From the NCBI GenBank assembly GCA_030601545.1, contig JAUVTM010000047.1:1-10499 (forward strand): a stretch of DNA of 10,499 nucleotides, written 5' to 3'. Position numbers and translations under genes: made by a program. The notes below the pieces were generated by a model that worked only from the letters and a program-made list of their open reading frames with translations, was not told where the DNA came from and made no database searches. Below are positions 1-6,735 of this stretch, piece after piece. This DNA comes from Syntrophobacterales bacterium. Its GTDB lineage: Bacteria > Desulfobacterota > Syntrophobacteria > BM002. Positions within the stretch are counted from its first letter, which is position 1. The number at the start of each line of letters is the position of its first letter.

Positions 1-5
1 AGCCC

Positions 6-533
6 CTACAGCGATATGGGCTCAACGTCTTCTTCACTGAGTTCCACCGAGACCGCCTGCTGGATGATATCTATGGCCACCACCAGTCGCGTCTTCTCGT
101 TTTTCTTGCGCACTAAAATACCTTCACAACCGTACAGGGGACCATTGACGATCTTGACGCGCATGCCTTCATTCAGATAGGGGTGGGTGGTGAGCACGCT
201 GGCGTTGCCAAGGAGCGTTATCAGACTGTTCATCTGACTATCGGGCACCGGGAGGAGACCGTCCTTGGTCCGTACTATTCGGACGACGCCAGCGGTCTGC
301 AAGATTTTGACCTGTTGGTAATTGTCGAGTACCGTATGAACAAAGAGATAGCCGGGGAAAATCGGTACCTGGATTTTCTTGCGTCGATCTCGGCGCCGAC
401 TCCAACGCTCTATCTGGGGCAAGAGGCACTCAAAGGACTTGGCCGTCAGACGAGAGTAAACCTTGCTTTCGTGGCGGACCTGGGCGTAGATAGCGTGCCA
501 GGCAGGAGACATCTGAGAAGCCGACTCTGTCAT
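6..533 (-). CDS. NusG-like transcription antiterminator (UpxY/RfaH type)
   Basis: A 175-residue protein with the NusG layout. The N-terminal NGN domain (about residues 11-110) starts at WHAIYAQVRHESKV and carries the hallmark FPGYLFV at 59-65. It is followed by a KOW domain from about residue 122, with VKIVNGPLYGCEGILV at 126-141. Proteins of this family bind the RNA polymerase clamp and reduce pausing. Specialised paralogs (RfaH, UpxY, LoaP) act on selected long operons, often for polysaccharide or lipopolysaccharide synthesis. The short linker and absence of an extra domain fit a specialised paralog, but housekeeping nusG cannot be strictly excluded; nusG usually sits beside secE and rplK, which are not seen here. 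The start is the first ATG, with a weak AGGA upstream; an alternative Met is at residue 8. Transcription runs out of the left edge, so its targets are probably further left. It is unrelated in function to the liv cluster and transcribed divergently from it. Confidence 0.88.
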   Translation of the reverse strand: MTESASQMSPAWHAIYAQVRHESKVYSRLTAKSFECLLPQIERWSRRRDRRKKIQVPIFPGYLFVHTVLDNYQQVKILQTAGVVRIVRTKDGLLPVPDSQMNSLITLLGNASVLTTHPYLNEGMRVKIVNGPLYGCEGILVRKKNEKTRLVVAIDIIQQAVSVELSEEDVEPISL

Positions 534-585
534 TCATTCAGTCCTAGCAAACCTGGTCCTCAGGACAGGTCTGTGTATGATCTAT

Positions 586-624
586 GATTTGTCCTTCGGA
601 CTCCCACCCTTCGGGCGGGTTCCC
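586..624. repeat. 39-bp dispersed repeat, copy 1 (two small hairpins)
   Basis: Identical over 39 bp to 4168-4206. It contains two consecutive stem-loops with TTC loops: GTCCTTCGGAC (perfect 4-bp stem) and CCCACCCTTCGGGCGGG (7-bp stem with one mismatch). Both copies are followed by heptamer-like arrays of GATTG-type units. It has no coding content and is probably a genome-wide intergenic repeat. Confidence 0.85.
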
Positions 625-630
625 AGTTTC

Positions 631-651
631 AGATTGTAGATTGCAGATTGA
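631..651. repeat. Heptamer array, consensus AGATTGN
   Basis: Three consecutive 7-bp units of the form AGATTGN follow the 39-bp repeat. Looser AATCTAAAATC phrases recur at about 690-720. It belongs to the same class of degenerate short-period arrays seen in the other gaps of this window. Confidence 0.65.
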
Positions 652-786
652 GGTGCATTCATTCCTTACCGCGAGGTACTGAACTCTTCAATCTAAAATC
701 TGCATTCTTAAATCTAAAATCACCGGGCTTCATTACTCCAGTAGACTTCCAATGGTATCGCCTCATTTTCGACATTGTCAAGAGTA

Positions 787-985
787 AACCCTAATGTTGC
801 ATACCCAAACCGGTAAAAATCTCTGTGCTCGCGTGATAGCGCGCCATCTGCTAGCGTGCTCACCTCGGACAGGATCTCACGTACGGTCAAGTACTGTTCA
901 TCCTGTCCCAGCCTGCGCGCGCTCCGCCTCAGGCGGACGCACTCTGACGCGTTTTTCCTCAGCGTGGGTATGCAACATTAGGGTT
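787..985. mobile_element. MITE-like foldback element A with 21-bp terminal inverted repeats
   Basis: The ends at 787-807 (beginning AACCCTAATGTTGCATACCC) and 965-985 are perfect 21-bp inverted repeats. An inner pair, GGACAGGAT at 867-875 and ATCCTGTCC at 900-908, is centred almost exactly on the middle of the element, with a GTAC/GTAC pair inside it. The whole 199 bp can therefore fold back as an imperfect hairpin. No transposase is encoded; the open frame across it (794-1048) looks accidental. No clear target-site duplication is visible next to the ends. This is best read as a non-autonomous transposon (MITE) mobilised by an unseen transposase. The family is not assigned. It lies about 46 bp upstream of the candidate liv promoter. 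Confidence 0.8.
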
Positions 986-1031
986 AATTGGACCGTTAGG
1001 ACTATTCCTAGGATGCGGTTTTTGTTATCAC

Positions 1032-1062
1032 TTGACAAAGGTAGCTAAATTGACGAAATAAT
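1032..1062 (+). promoter_or_regulatory. Candidate sigma70 promoter of the liv cluster
   Basis: A perfect -35 box TTGACA (1032-1037) is followed after 19 bp by AATAAT (1057-1062), which matches TATAAT at five of six positions. The spacing is longer than the ideal 17 bp, so the promoter may be weak or regulated. It lies about 85 bp upstream of livG and just downstream of foldback element A, and no other good promoter was seen before livG. Confidence 0.4.
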
Positions 1063-1146
1063 AGGGACCCTCAGACATAGCAACTACCCCCAAACCCCTC
1101 AACAGGCTGGCCAACCGTCAGCAGGCTGCGGTCTGATGCGGCCGAC

Positions 1147-1953
1147 ATGGAAACGGCTAACATGGCTCAGTTGGAAGTTCAAGACCTACATTTAAGCTTC
1201 GGTGGCTTGACCGCTCTCAACGGTGTCAGTCTGGCGGTGGATCCCGGTGAAATTTTCGCCATCATAGGACCCAACGGCGCCGGCAAGACCTGCATCTTGA
1301 ACTGTATTTGCAGATTCTACCATCCAGACAAGGGGAAAATTTTATTTGAAGACCGAGATGTCACTCAGTTGGCCTCACATAAAGTGGCAGGACTGGGTAT
1401 AGCCCGGACCTTTCAGAATATCGAACTGTTTCGGGGAATGACCGTGCTGGACAATATAAAGCTCGGAGCACACGTCCACTTGCGATCTGGTTTCCTTAGC
1501 GGCGGCTTTTACTGGGGCAAAGCCCGCAAAGAGGAAGTAAAACTCCGTCGGGAGATTGAGGAGCGCATTATTGACCTGTTGGAGATTCAGGCGATTCGGA
1601 AAAAAATCGTAGGCACGTTGCCTTATGGGCTGCAGAAACGGGTGGAACTGGCTCGGGCCTTGGCAATGCAGCCCAAAATTCTGCTCTTGGATGAACCCAT
1701 GGCAGGTATGAATCTGGAAGAAACAGAGGACATGGCACGCTTCATCTTGGACATAAACGAGGAACGGAAAGTGGCCATAGTTCTCATCGAACACGATATG
1801 GGAGTGGTGATGGATATCTCTGATCGTGTTTCTGTACTGGACTTTGGCACCAAGATTGCCGAGGGGCCACCGGAAGAGATTCAGCATAATGAGTATGTGA
1901 TCAATGCCTACCTAGGAGGCTCAGACGCCGCTTTTTCCAAACTCGGATTCTAG
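1147..1953 (+). CDS. livG: Branched-chain amino acid-type ABC transporter ATP-binding protein LivG
   Basis: A 268-residue cytoplasmic ATPase of the HAAT importer family that should pair with LivF to drive LivH/LivM. Visible motifs are Walker A GPNGAGKT at 41-48, Q-loop Q90 in RTFQNIELF (typical of LivG), signature LPYGLQKRVELARAL at 158-172 (the usual LSGGQ serine is replaced, as in many LivG proteins), Walker B ILLLDE at 178-183, and H-loop histidine 216 in IEHDMGVV. The length is normal for the family. The start is uncertain: neither ATG 1147 nor ATG 1162 (Met6) has a clear Shine-Dalgarno. The stop codon TAG at 1951-1953 is made by the first three bases of foldback element B. Without that element the frame would have read one more codon (TAC) and then TAG, so the protein is essentially intact. 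It is the first gene of the cluster. Confidence 0.95.
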   Translation: METANMAQLEVQDLHLSFGGLTALNGVSLAVDPGEIFAIIGPNGAGKTCILNCICRFYHPDKGKILFEDRDVTQLASHKVAGLGIARTFQNIELFRGMTVLDNIKLGAHVHLRSGFLSGGFYWGKARKEEVKLRREIEERIIDLLEIQAIRKKIVGTLPYGLQKRVELARALAMQPKILLLDEPMAGMNLEETEDMARFILDINEERKVAIVLIEHDMGVVMDISDRVSVLDFGTKIAEGPPEEIQHNEYVINAYLGGSDAAFSKLGF

Positions 1954-2134
1954 CCCGGATATTTCATGAATTACTTGCTGCGACCACAGATATGGCCATC
2001 CTTCCTGGCGTCCTCGGGTGTCGGCCCCTGCGACGTACCGTACAGGTACGCCTCGGGACCATCACCCTGCGGTTGCCAGGTGGCCCGGCCATCTTCGTGG
2101 TCTCGCGACAGCAATTCATGAAATATCCGGGCTA
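1951..2134. mobile_element. MITE-like foldback element B with 22-bp terminal inverted repeats
   Basis: Perfect 22-bp inverted repeats at 1951-1972 and 2113-2134 begin TAGCCCGGATATTTCATGAA. Similarity between the two arms continues imperfectly inwards (ACCAC and ATGGCC tracts) to a central hairpin, CGTACC/GGTACG at 2034-2050, that sits at the exact midpoint. The element is thus one 184-bp imperfect palindrome. The outermost TA on each side (1951-1952, 2133-2134) is consistent with a TA target duplication, as produced by Tc1/mariner-like IS630-type transposases. That family assignment is an inference, since no transposase is present. It fills the livG-CoA ligase gap and overlaps the livG stop codon. 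Confidence 0.85.
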
Positions 2135-2157
2135 CTAGATCATTGGGAGCGAGCTGA

Positions 2158-4149
2158 TTGGACCCCACAACAAAGGATATTGAGGGTAAACCACTTCCCC
2201 TTTTGCTGCAACGCAATGCGCTTCGTTACGGTGACCGTCGGGTGGCTTTGCGCGAGAAGGAATACGGCATCTGGCAAGCGGTGAGCTGGCAAAGCTATTA
2301 CGATCATGTGAAAAGATTTGCCTTAGGCCTTAAGGCTCTGGGACTCGGGAAAAACGATAAACTAGCTGTTATTGGCGATAACCGCCCCGAGTGGGTCTAT
2401 GCTGAGCTGGCCACACAATCCCTCGGCGCTATCCCTCTGGGAATCTATCAGGACTCCATCCTCACAGAGGTCGCTTACATTATTAACCACTCTGAGGCTC
2501 GGGTTGTAGTTGCAGAAGACCAGGAGCAGGTGGACAAGATCCTCGAGATGAAGGCAGAGCTACCTTTACTGGAGAGGATCGTGTACACCGATCGCAAAGG
2601 AATGCGTCACTATGGGGATGAAGAGTTAATCTACTTTCTCGAGGTGGAAGAGATCGGCAGGAAATATGAGCGTGAACACCCGGGGGAATTCGAGGAAGGC
2701 CTCCAAACATTAGTAGATACGGATATAGCCCTGATCTCCTACACCTCGGGTACCACCGGGTTTCCCAAGGGTTCCCTGCTTACTCACCGCAACATGTTAA
2801 AGATGGCTCTCAATCTGCATGCGGTGGACCCCAAACATGAAAGCGACGAATTCGTTTCCTTCCTTCCTTTGCCCTGGATTGGCGAACAGATGATGGCGGT
2901 CTCCAGTGCCCTGGCCATTGGTTTCACCGTGAACTTTCCTGAGGAGCCGGAAACCGCCACGGAAGACCTGTATGAGATAGGTCCCCACGTGATGTTTTCG
3001 CCGCCACGGGTCTGGGAGGGGCTCTCCAGGTCGGTAATGGTAAAACATCTGGACGCCAGTTGGCTCAAACGAGTTGTCTACAACTTGGCCATGCCTGTTG
3101 GTTACCGCATGGCCGACTTCAAGTTTGCCAAACAGAAGCCCCCCCTTGGCTGGCGTCTGCTGTACGGCCTCATGTACCTGTTGACATTCCGGGCGCTCAA
3201 GGATCGTCTCGGTTTTGCCCAGTTACGTAGTGCCTCAACCGGTGGTGCCGCTCTGGGACCAGATGTGTTTCGTTTTTTTCATGCTTTAGGGGTAAATCTG
3301 AAACAGATCTACGGCCAAACCGAGATCTCCGGAATATCCTGTATTCACCGTGACGGTGATATTGACTTCGACAGCGTAGGAAAACCAATACCGGAGACTG
3401 ATATTCTGATCCACAATCCAGACCCATCAGGGGTAGGTGAGATCGTTTCTCGCAGCCCGGCTCTCTTTCAGGGTTACCACAAGAATGACGAGGCCACCGA
3501 GGAGACTCTCAGAGATGGCTGGTTACACTCGGGCGATGCTGGCTACATAAACGAGGCCGGCCATCTGATCTGCATTGATCGTATCTCTGACCTCATGCGT
3601 CTCGAAGGCGAGACCCAGTTTTCTCCCATGTACATAGAGAACAAATTAAAGTTCTGCCCGTACATTGTTGAAGCTGTGGTGCTCGGGCATCAGAAGCCTT
3701 ATGTAACTGCCATGATCTGCATAGACTTTAAACATACGGGCAAATGGGCTGAGGATCGCCGCATTGGCTACACTACCTACACTGATCTGGCTGGCAAGGA
3801 GCAGGTATATGACCTGATAGAGCGAGAGGTGGTTCGGGTCAACCGCAGCCTGCCGCAAGGGGCCAGGATAGTGAAGTTCCTCCTTTTGTACAAAGAGTTT
3901 GATCCGGATGATGAAGAACTCACTCGAACCAAGAAGGTGCGGCGCAAGTTCATCAATGAAAAGTATGCCAAGGAGATCACAGGTCTTTACAGTGAGCGAG
4001 AAAGCCTGGACATCGAATCCGTGATTCGCTATCAGGATGGCAAAACGGCCACATTGAGAACCAACCTGCAGGTACGGACAGTGAGGTCTCCAGAGGAGTA
4101 TGCGGCAACAGAACGGATTTCCTGGTGGAAGAGGATTTTTGGGAAGTAG
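2158..4149 (+). CDS. AMP-forming long-chain acyl-CoA synthetase (CoA ligase)
   Basis: A 663-residue ANL-superfamily enzyme that makes acyl-AMP from a carboxylic acid and ATP and then the acyl-CoA thioester. Visible motifs are the P-loop TSGTTGFPKG at 196-205, YGQTE at 385-389, GWLHSGD ending at Asp460, the hinge Asp474-Arg475 with LICIDRISD around it, and a C-terminal ELTRTKKVRRKF (587-598) in the position of the catalytic-lysine A10 motif. Length and motif style match long-chain/very-long-chain fatty acyl-CoA synthetases more than phenylacetate-CoA ligases, but substrate cannot be read from sequence. The start is TTG at 2158: GGGAG at 2145-2149 lies 8 nt upstream, and no in-frame ATG fits. 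It sits between livG and livH on the same strand, implying that the imported solute, or a product of it, is activated to a CoA ester. Confidence 0.92.
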   Translation: MDPTTKDIEGKPLPLLLQRNALRYGDRRVALREKEYGIWQAVSWQSYYDHVKRFALGLKALGLGKNDKLAVIGDNRPEWVYAELATQSLGAIPLGIYQDSILTEVAYIINHSEARVVVAEDQEQVDKILEMKAELPLLERIVYTDRKGMRHYGDEELIYFLEVEEIGRKYEREHPGEFEEGLQTLVDTDIALISYTSGTTGFPKGSLLTHRNMLKMALNLHAVDPKHESDEFVSFLPLPWIGEQMMAVSSALAIGFTVNFPEEPETATEDLYEIGPHVMFSPPRVWEGLSRSVMVKHLDASWLKRVVYNLAMPVGYRMADFKFAKQKPPLGWRLLYGLMYLLTFRALKDRLGFAQLRSASTGGAALGPDVFRFFHALGVNLKQIYGQTEISGISCIHRDGDIDFDSVGKPIPETDILIHNPDPSGVGEIVSRSPALFQGYHKNDEATEETLRDGWLHSGDAGYINEAGHLICIDRISDLMRLEGETQFSPMYIENKLKFCPYIVEAVVLGHQKPYVTAMICIDFKHTGKWAEDRRIGYTTYTDLAGKEQVYDLIEREVVRVNRSLPQGARIVKFLLLYKEFDPDDEELTRTKKVRRKFINEKYAKEITGLYSERESLDIESVIRYQDGKTATLRTNLQVRTVRSPEEYAATERISWWKRIFGK

Positions 4150-4160
4150 GGCATAGGGAA

Positions 4161-4227
4161 GATTGCGGATTTGTCCTTCGGACTCCCACCCTTCGGGCGG
4201 GTTCCCGGTTGCGGATTGCGGATTGCG
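4161..4227. repeat. 39-bp repeat copy 2 nested in GATTGCG heptamers
   Basis: Positions 4168-4206 are identical to 586-624, with the same two TTC-loop hairpins. The copy is preceded by one GATTGCG unit (4161-4167) and followed by three 7-bp units, GGTTGCG then two GATTGCG (4207-4227). Both copies of the 39-mer have a heptamer array immediately downstream, so the two elements may spread or expand together. Confidence 0.8.
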
Positions 4228-4278
4228 GATTTCAAAAAACAAGAAACGGAGATTTTCCTGTGGGAGCGGCTTCCCCGT

Positions 4279-4295
4279 CCTGAGCTTGTCGAAGG
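4279..4295. repeat. CCTGAGCTTGTCGAAGG dispersed repeat
   Basis: A 17-bp sequence (reverse complement CCTTCGACAAGCTCAGG) that I recognise as a very widespread intergenic repeat in many bacterial genomes. It gives rise to spurious FDKLRTG and LSLSKG peptides in predicted proteins. Only one copy is present in this window. Its function is not established. Confidence 0.55.
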
Positions 4296-4315
4296 GCAGC
4301 CGCGATTTGGATTGC

Positions 4316-4426
4316 GATTTCAACGCTTTTAACAACTTGAACGATTTGACTAATTTCCTAATTCTCTAATCAACTAATTCTCTAATTTCCTAATTAACGA
4401 ACCAACGCTTTGCGCTATGCGCATTG
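4316..4426. repeat. Compound short-period array: 9-mers, 8-mers, then 7-mers
   Basis: In order: three 9-bp units of form NNNTTNAAC (4316-4342) and one 8-bp unit GATTTGAC (4343-4350); six 8-bp units CTAATNNN (4350-4397); then three 7-bp units CGCNNTG (4406-4426). The gap 4150-4443 holds nothing else beyond the 39-mer and the 17-bp repeat. The tempting ATG at 4417 falls inside the last array, which argues against it as the livH start. Confidence 0.75.
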
Positions 4427-4443
4427 CGGTTCAAGGAGCACTG

Positions 4444-5340
4444 ATGAGTCCAGGATTCCTCTATTTTAGTCAGCTTGTAGTCACCGGTTTGGTCATTGGC
4501 AGCGTCTACTCCCTGGTGGCCCTGGGGTTCGTGCTGATATACAAGGCCACCAGCGTAATCAACTTCGCCCAGGGCGAGTTCGTTCTCATGGGGGCGTACA
4601 TTTGTCTCTGGGTGGTAGTAGATATGCAGATTCCTTTTGTATGGGCTTTTTTCATCACCATGGCCTTTTCCGTGGTTCTCGGTCTGCTGGTAGAACGGTT
4701 TATGCTCAGGCCGCTGATCGGGGAGCCCATTATCACTGTAATCATGGTGACCATTGGGCTGGCTACCGTGCTCAAAAGCATCGTTACCCTTTTTTGGGGA
4801 ACCCAGATAAAAGTGTTTCCCCAGATCTTTTCCCAGGAACCCCTGAGATTCCAGGGTATCGTAGTCTCTGAAGTATACCTTTGGACTTTTGGGTTTGCCC
4901 TGCTTTTTATGGCTGTTTTTGCTGCGTTTTTCAAGTACTCCCGGGCGGGCATTGCCATGCGTGCCACTGCAGATGACCAGCAGGTTGCGCAATCCATGGG
5001 AATTAGCGTCAAACGGATCTTTGCCATATCATGGTGTCTTGCCGCGGTGGTCTCTGCCGTGGGCGGCATCCTCATAGGCAACATCAATGGTATCAACATA
5101 ACTCTGGCCGATTTCGGCCTTAAAGTGTTCCCGGCGGTTATTCTTGGAGGGCTTGATAGTATTGTTGGGGCAATCATCGGCGGGCTGGCCATTGGCATAC
5201 TTGAAAATCTTATGGGTGGCTACCTTGATATCTACTTCGGTGGTGGGGTCAAGGAGGTGGCACCCTTTGTGGTCTTGGTGGTGATTCTGATGATCAAGCC
5301 CTACGGCCTTTTTGGGACTGTAGAAATAGAGAGAGTCTGA
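4444..5340 (+). CDS. livH: Branched-chain amino acid-type ABC transporter permease LivH
   Basis: A 298-residue inner-membrane permease with about eight hydrophobic segments, forming the translocation channel with LivM. Family signatures are GSVYSLVALGFVLIYKA near the N terminus, INFAQGE at 39-45 (the LivH INFAHGE motif with Gln for His), and a cytoplasmic coupling loop RATADDQQVAQSMGI from Arg173 that should dock to the ATPases. Hydrophobic stretches around VFPAVILGGLDSIVGAIIGG are also typical. I chose ATG 4444 because AAGGAG (4433-4438) lies 5 nt upstream; the longer frame from ATG 4417 begins inside a heptamer repeat and lacks a ribosome site. It follows the ligase gene after a 294-bp repeat-filled gap. 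Confidence 0.94.
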   Translation: MSPGFLYFSQLVVTGLVIGSVYSLVALGFVLIYKATSVINFAQGEFVLMGAYICLWVVVDMQIPFVWAFFITMAFSVVLGLLVERFMLRPLIGEPIITVIMVTIGLATVLKSIVTLFWGTQIKVFPQIFSQEPLRFQGIVVSEVYLWTFGFALLFMAVFAAFFKYSRAGIAMRATADDQQVAQSMGISVKRIFAISWCLAAVVSAVGGILIGNINGINITLADFGLKVFPAVILGGLDSIVGAIIGGLAIGILENLMGGYLDIYFGGGVKEVAPFVVLVVILMIKPYGLFGTVEIERV

Positions 5341-5347
5341 CATTAGA

Positions 5348-5474
5348 AGCTCATAGCTGACAGCTCACAGCTCAAAGGAAAGGCGAACTCAGAAGTCGGA
5401 GTTTTTACGGATAACGGATAACAAATAACGAATAACTGGTCTCACCGTTTACCGTCCAACGCTTACTGTTTACC
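5348..5474. repeat. Three heptamer arrays filling the livH-livM gap
   Basis: Four AGCTNAN units occupy 5348-5375, four RRATAAC units 5409-5436, and four ACCGTTT-like units 5444-5471. The second and third arrays are in the same 7-bp register, with one unrelated heptamer (5437-5443) between them. No promoter, terminator or ORF was seen in the 165-bp gap. The RRATAAC family recurs in inverted orientation downstream of livF (9810-9837). Confidence 0.75.
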
Positions 5475-5505
5475 AAAGTGCTATGCGTTACGGTCTTAAC
5501 CCTAA

Positions 5506-6585
5506 GTGACAGACACCATGCCCACAGGTTTATTTCATAGCACCTACAAAGACGACGAGAAGATCTTCCAGGCCATCTGGCTCAAGTGCTGGATGGGGGG
5601 ACTTCTGCTGTTTCTCTTTGTAGGGCTTCCTTTTATTGCACCTGCGCTGAGCGGAATTTTTGGTTTCAGCGTACAGCATATGGCCAACATGATTGGCATC
5701 TATATCATTGGCGCTCATGGCCTCAATCTCCTCACCGGTTTCACTGGCCAGATTTCCCTGGGACATGGCGCTTTTATGGGAGTCGGTGCTTACACCTCGG
5801 CTATTCTTTTTATGAAAGCAGGATGGCCGTTCTGGCTGTCACTTCCAGCCGCAGGCCTGGTAACGGCGGGAGTGGGAATGATTTTCGGAGTGCCTTCCCT
5901 GCGCTTGCGTGGTCTCTATCTGGCCATCGCCACCATGGCAGCCCAGTTTATCATTGGCTACGCTATGCGCAACTGGACTTCACTCACCGGCGGCAGTGGT
6001 GGTCTGAACGTGGACCGCCCCAGTTTCCTTGGTTTTGCCCTGGACACTGACCTGCATTACTACTACTTAATACTGGTCCTGGCCATTGTTTCAACCGTTT
6101 TTCTGAAGAACCTCCTGCGGACCAGGACCGGCCGGGCCATGGTGGCTGTTCGCGACCGTTATCTTTCCGCTGAGATCATGGGAGTCAATCTGTTCAAATA
6201 CCGACTCCTGGCCTTTGGTATCAGCTCCTTTTACGTGGGTGTGGCCGGTGGATTGTTTGCTCATTACAACCTGGTGGTCAGTGATGAGCACTTCACCATG
6301 TGGCTTTCCATTCAATATTTGGCCATGGTGATTATCGGCGGCTTGGGCCATGTATTGGGGGGTATCTTCGGAACAATCTTTATGGTACTACTACCTGAAG
6401 TCCTTCGGATTCCAACCCAGATACTCAGCAATATCTACCCTAACATTTTTGCTATTTTTGGAACCCTGAGGGAGCTGGTATTCGGCCTGGTGATTATTCT
6501 CTTTCTCATTTTCGAACCGGATGGGCTTGCTGCTCGCTGGCATACCATCCGCGCCTACTGGAAACTGTGGCCTTTTTCCTATTAA
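5506..6585 (+). CDS. livM: Branched-chain amino acid-type ABC transporter permease LivM
   Basis: A 359-residue inner-membrane permease, partner of LivH. The hallmark LivM segment GLNLLTGFTGQISLGHGAF starts at residue 72 and is followed by GVGAYTSAIL. The conserved coupling loop is RTGRAMVAVRDRYLSAEIMG, with AVRD at 214-217, and strongly hydrophobic segments continue to the C terminus (VFGLVIILFLIFEPDGL, the usual LivM ending). The N terminus has about 25 polar residues before the first membrane span. The start is either GTG 5506 or ATG 5518 (Met5); neither has a convincing Shine-Dalgarno, so the choice is uncertain. It lies in the same direction as livH, 165 bp downstream across heptamer arrays. 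Confidence 0.94.
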   Translation: MTDTMPTGLFHSTYKDDEKIFQAIWLKCWMGGLLLFLFVGLPFIAPALSGIFGFSVQHMANMIGIYIIGAHGLNLLTGFTGQISLGHGAFMGVGAYTSAILFMKAGWPFWLSLPAAGLVTAGVGMIFGVPSLRLRGLYLAIATMAAQFIIGYAMRNWTSLTGGSGGLNVDRPSFLGFALDTDLHYYYLILVLAIVSTVFLKNLLRTRTGRAMVAVRDRYLSAEIMGVNLFKYRLLAFGISSFYVGVAGGLFAHYNLVVSDEHFTMWLSIQYLAMVIIGGLGHVLGGIFGTIFMVLLPEVLRIPTQILSNIYPNIFAIFGTLRELVFGLVIILFLIFEPDGLAARWHTIRAYWKLWPFSY

Positions 6586-6735
6586 TGTGAGAAAATATTT
6601 TGCTTGCAAATTTTGGGAGAGGAGGTGAAAGAAAACGGGAAAGAAAACCCTCCACGGGAGCAAGACTGGAAAAAGAGTGGCGCCATTTCAAGGTGGCCTC
6701 CAACTGACACTTAAAGATAGAGGGGGAGGGAGATA
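6586..6735 (+). promoter_or_regulatory. livM-binding protein gap with orphan Shine-Dalgarno and alternative hairpins
   Basis: This is the only gap without a repeat array apart from the one filled by element B. AGGAGGTGA at 6620-6628 is an excellent ribosome site with no ATG at a suitable distance. The GTG inside it opens a 29-codon frame ending TAA. CTCC at 6650-6653 can pair either with the GGAG of that site or with GGAG at 6657-6660. A leader that sets binding-protein expression is possible but unproven. The true ribosome site of the next gene is the GGGGGAGGGAG tract just before 6736. Confidence 0.3.

Noticed and set aside
183..587. 134-codon rightward ORF opposite the NusG-like gene
   Set aside because: It is antisense to a protein with clear NGN and KOW motifs, and its own translation shows no recognisable domain.
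753..781. Possible leftward promoter for the NusG-like gene (TTGACA on the minus strand at 781-776)
   Set aside because: The -35 is perfect, but the best -10 (GATACC, 16-bp spacing) matches only half the consensus and lies over 200 bp from the start codon; too weak to list.
794..1048. 84-codon ORF across foldback element A
   Set aside because: It is a translation of an inverted-repeat element and its flank, with no ribosome site and no transposase-like motif.
3646..4335. 229-codon leftward ORF
   Set aside because: It is mostly antisense to the CoA ligase, and its first part translates dispersed repeats (the familiar spurious FDKLRTG and NPQSA peptides).
4417..4443. Upstream ATG extending livH by nine residues
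   Set aside because: The ATG lies inside a heptamer array and has no ribosome site; ATG 4444 has AAGGAG 5 nt upstream.
4506..5198. 230-codon leftward ORF opposite livH
   Set aside because: It is the antisense shadow of a gene with clear LivH motifs; its composition (Met/Pro/Thr/Ser-rich) is typical of a complementary frame.
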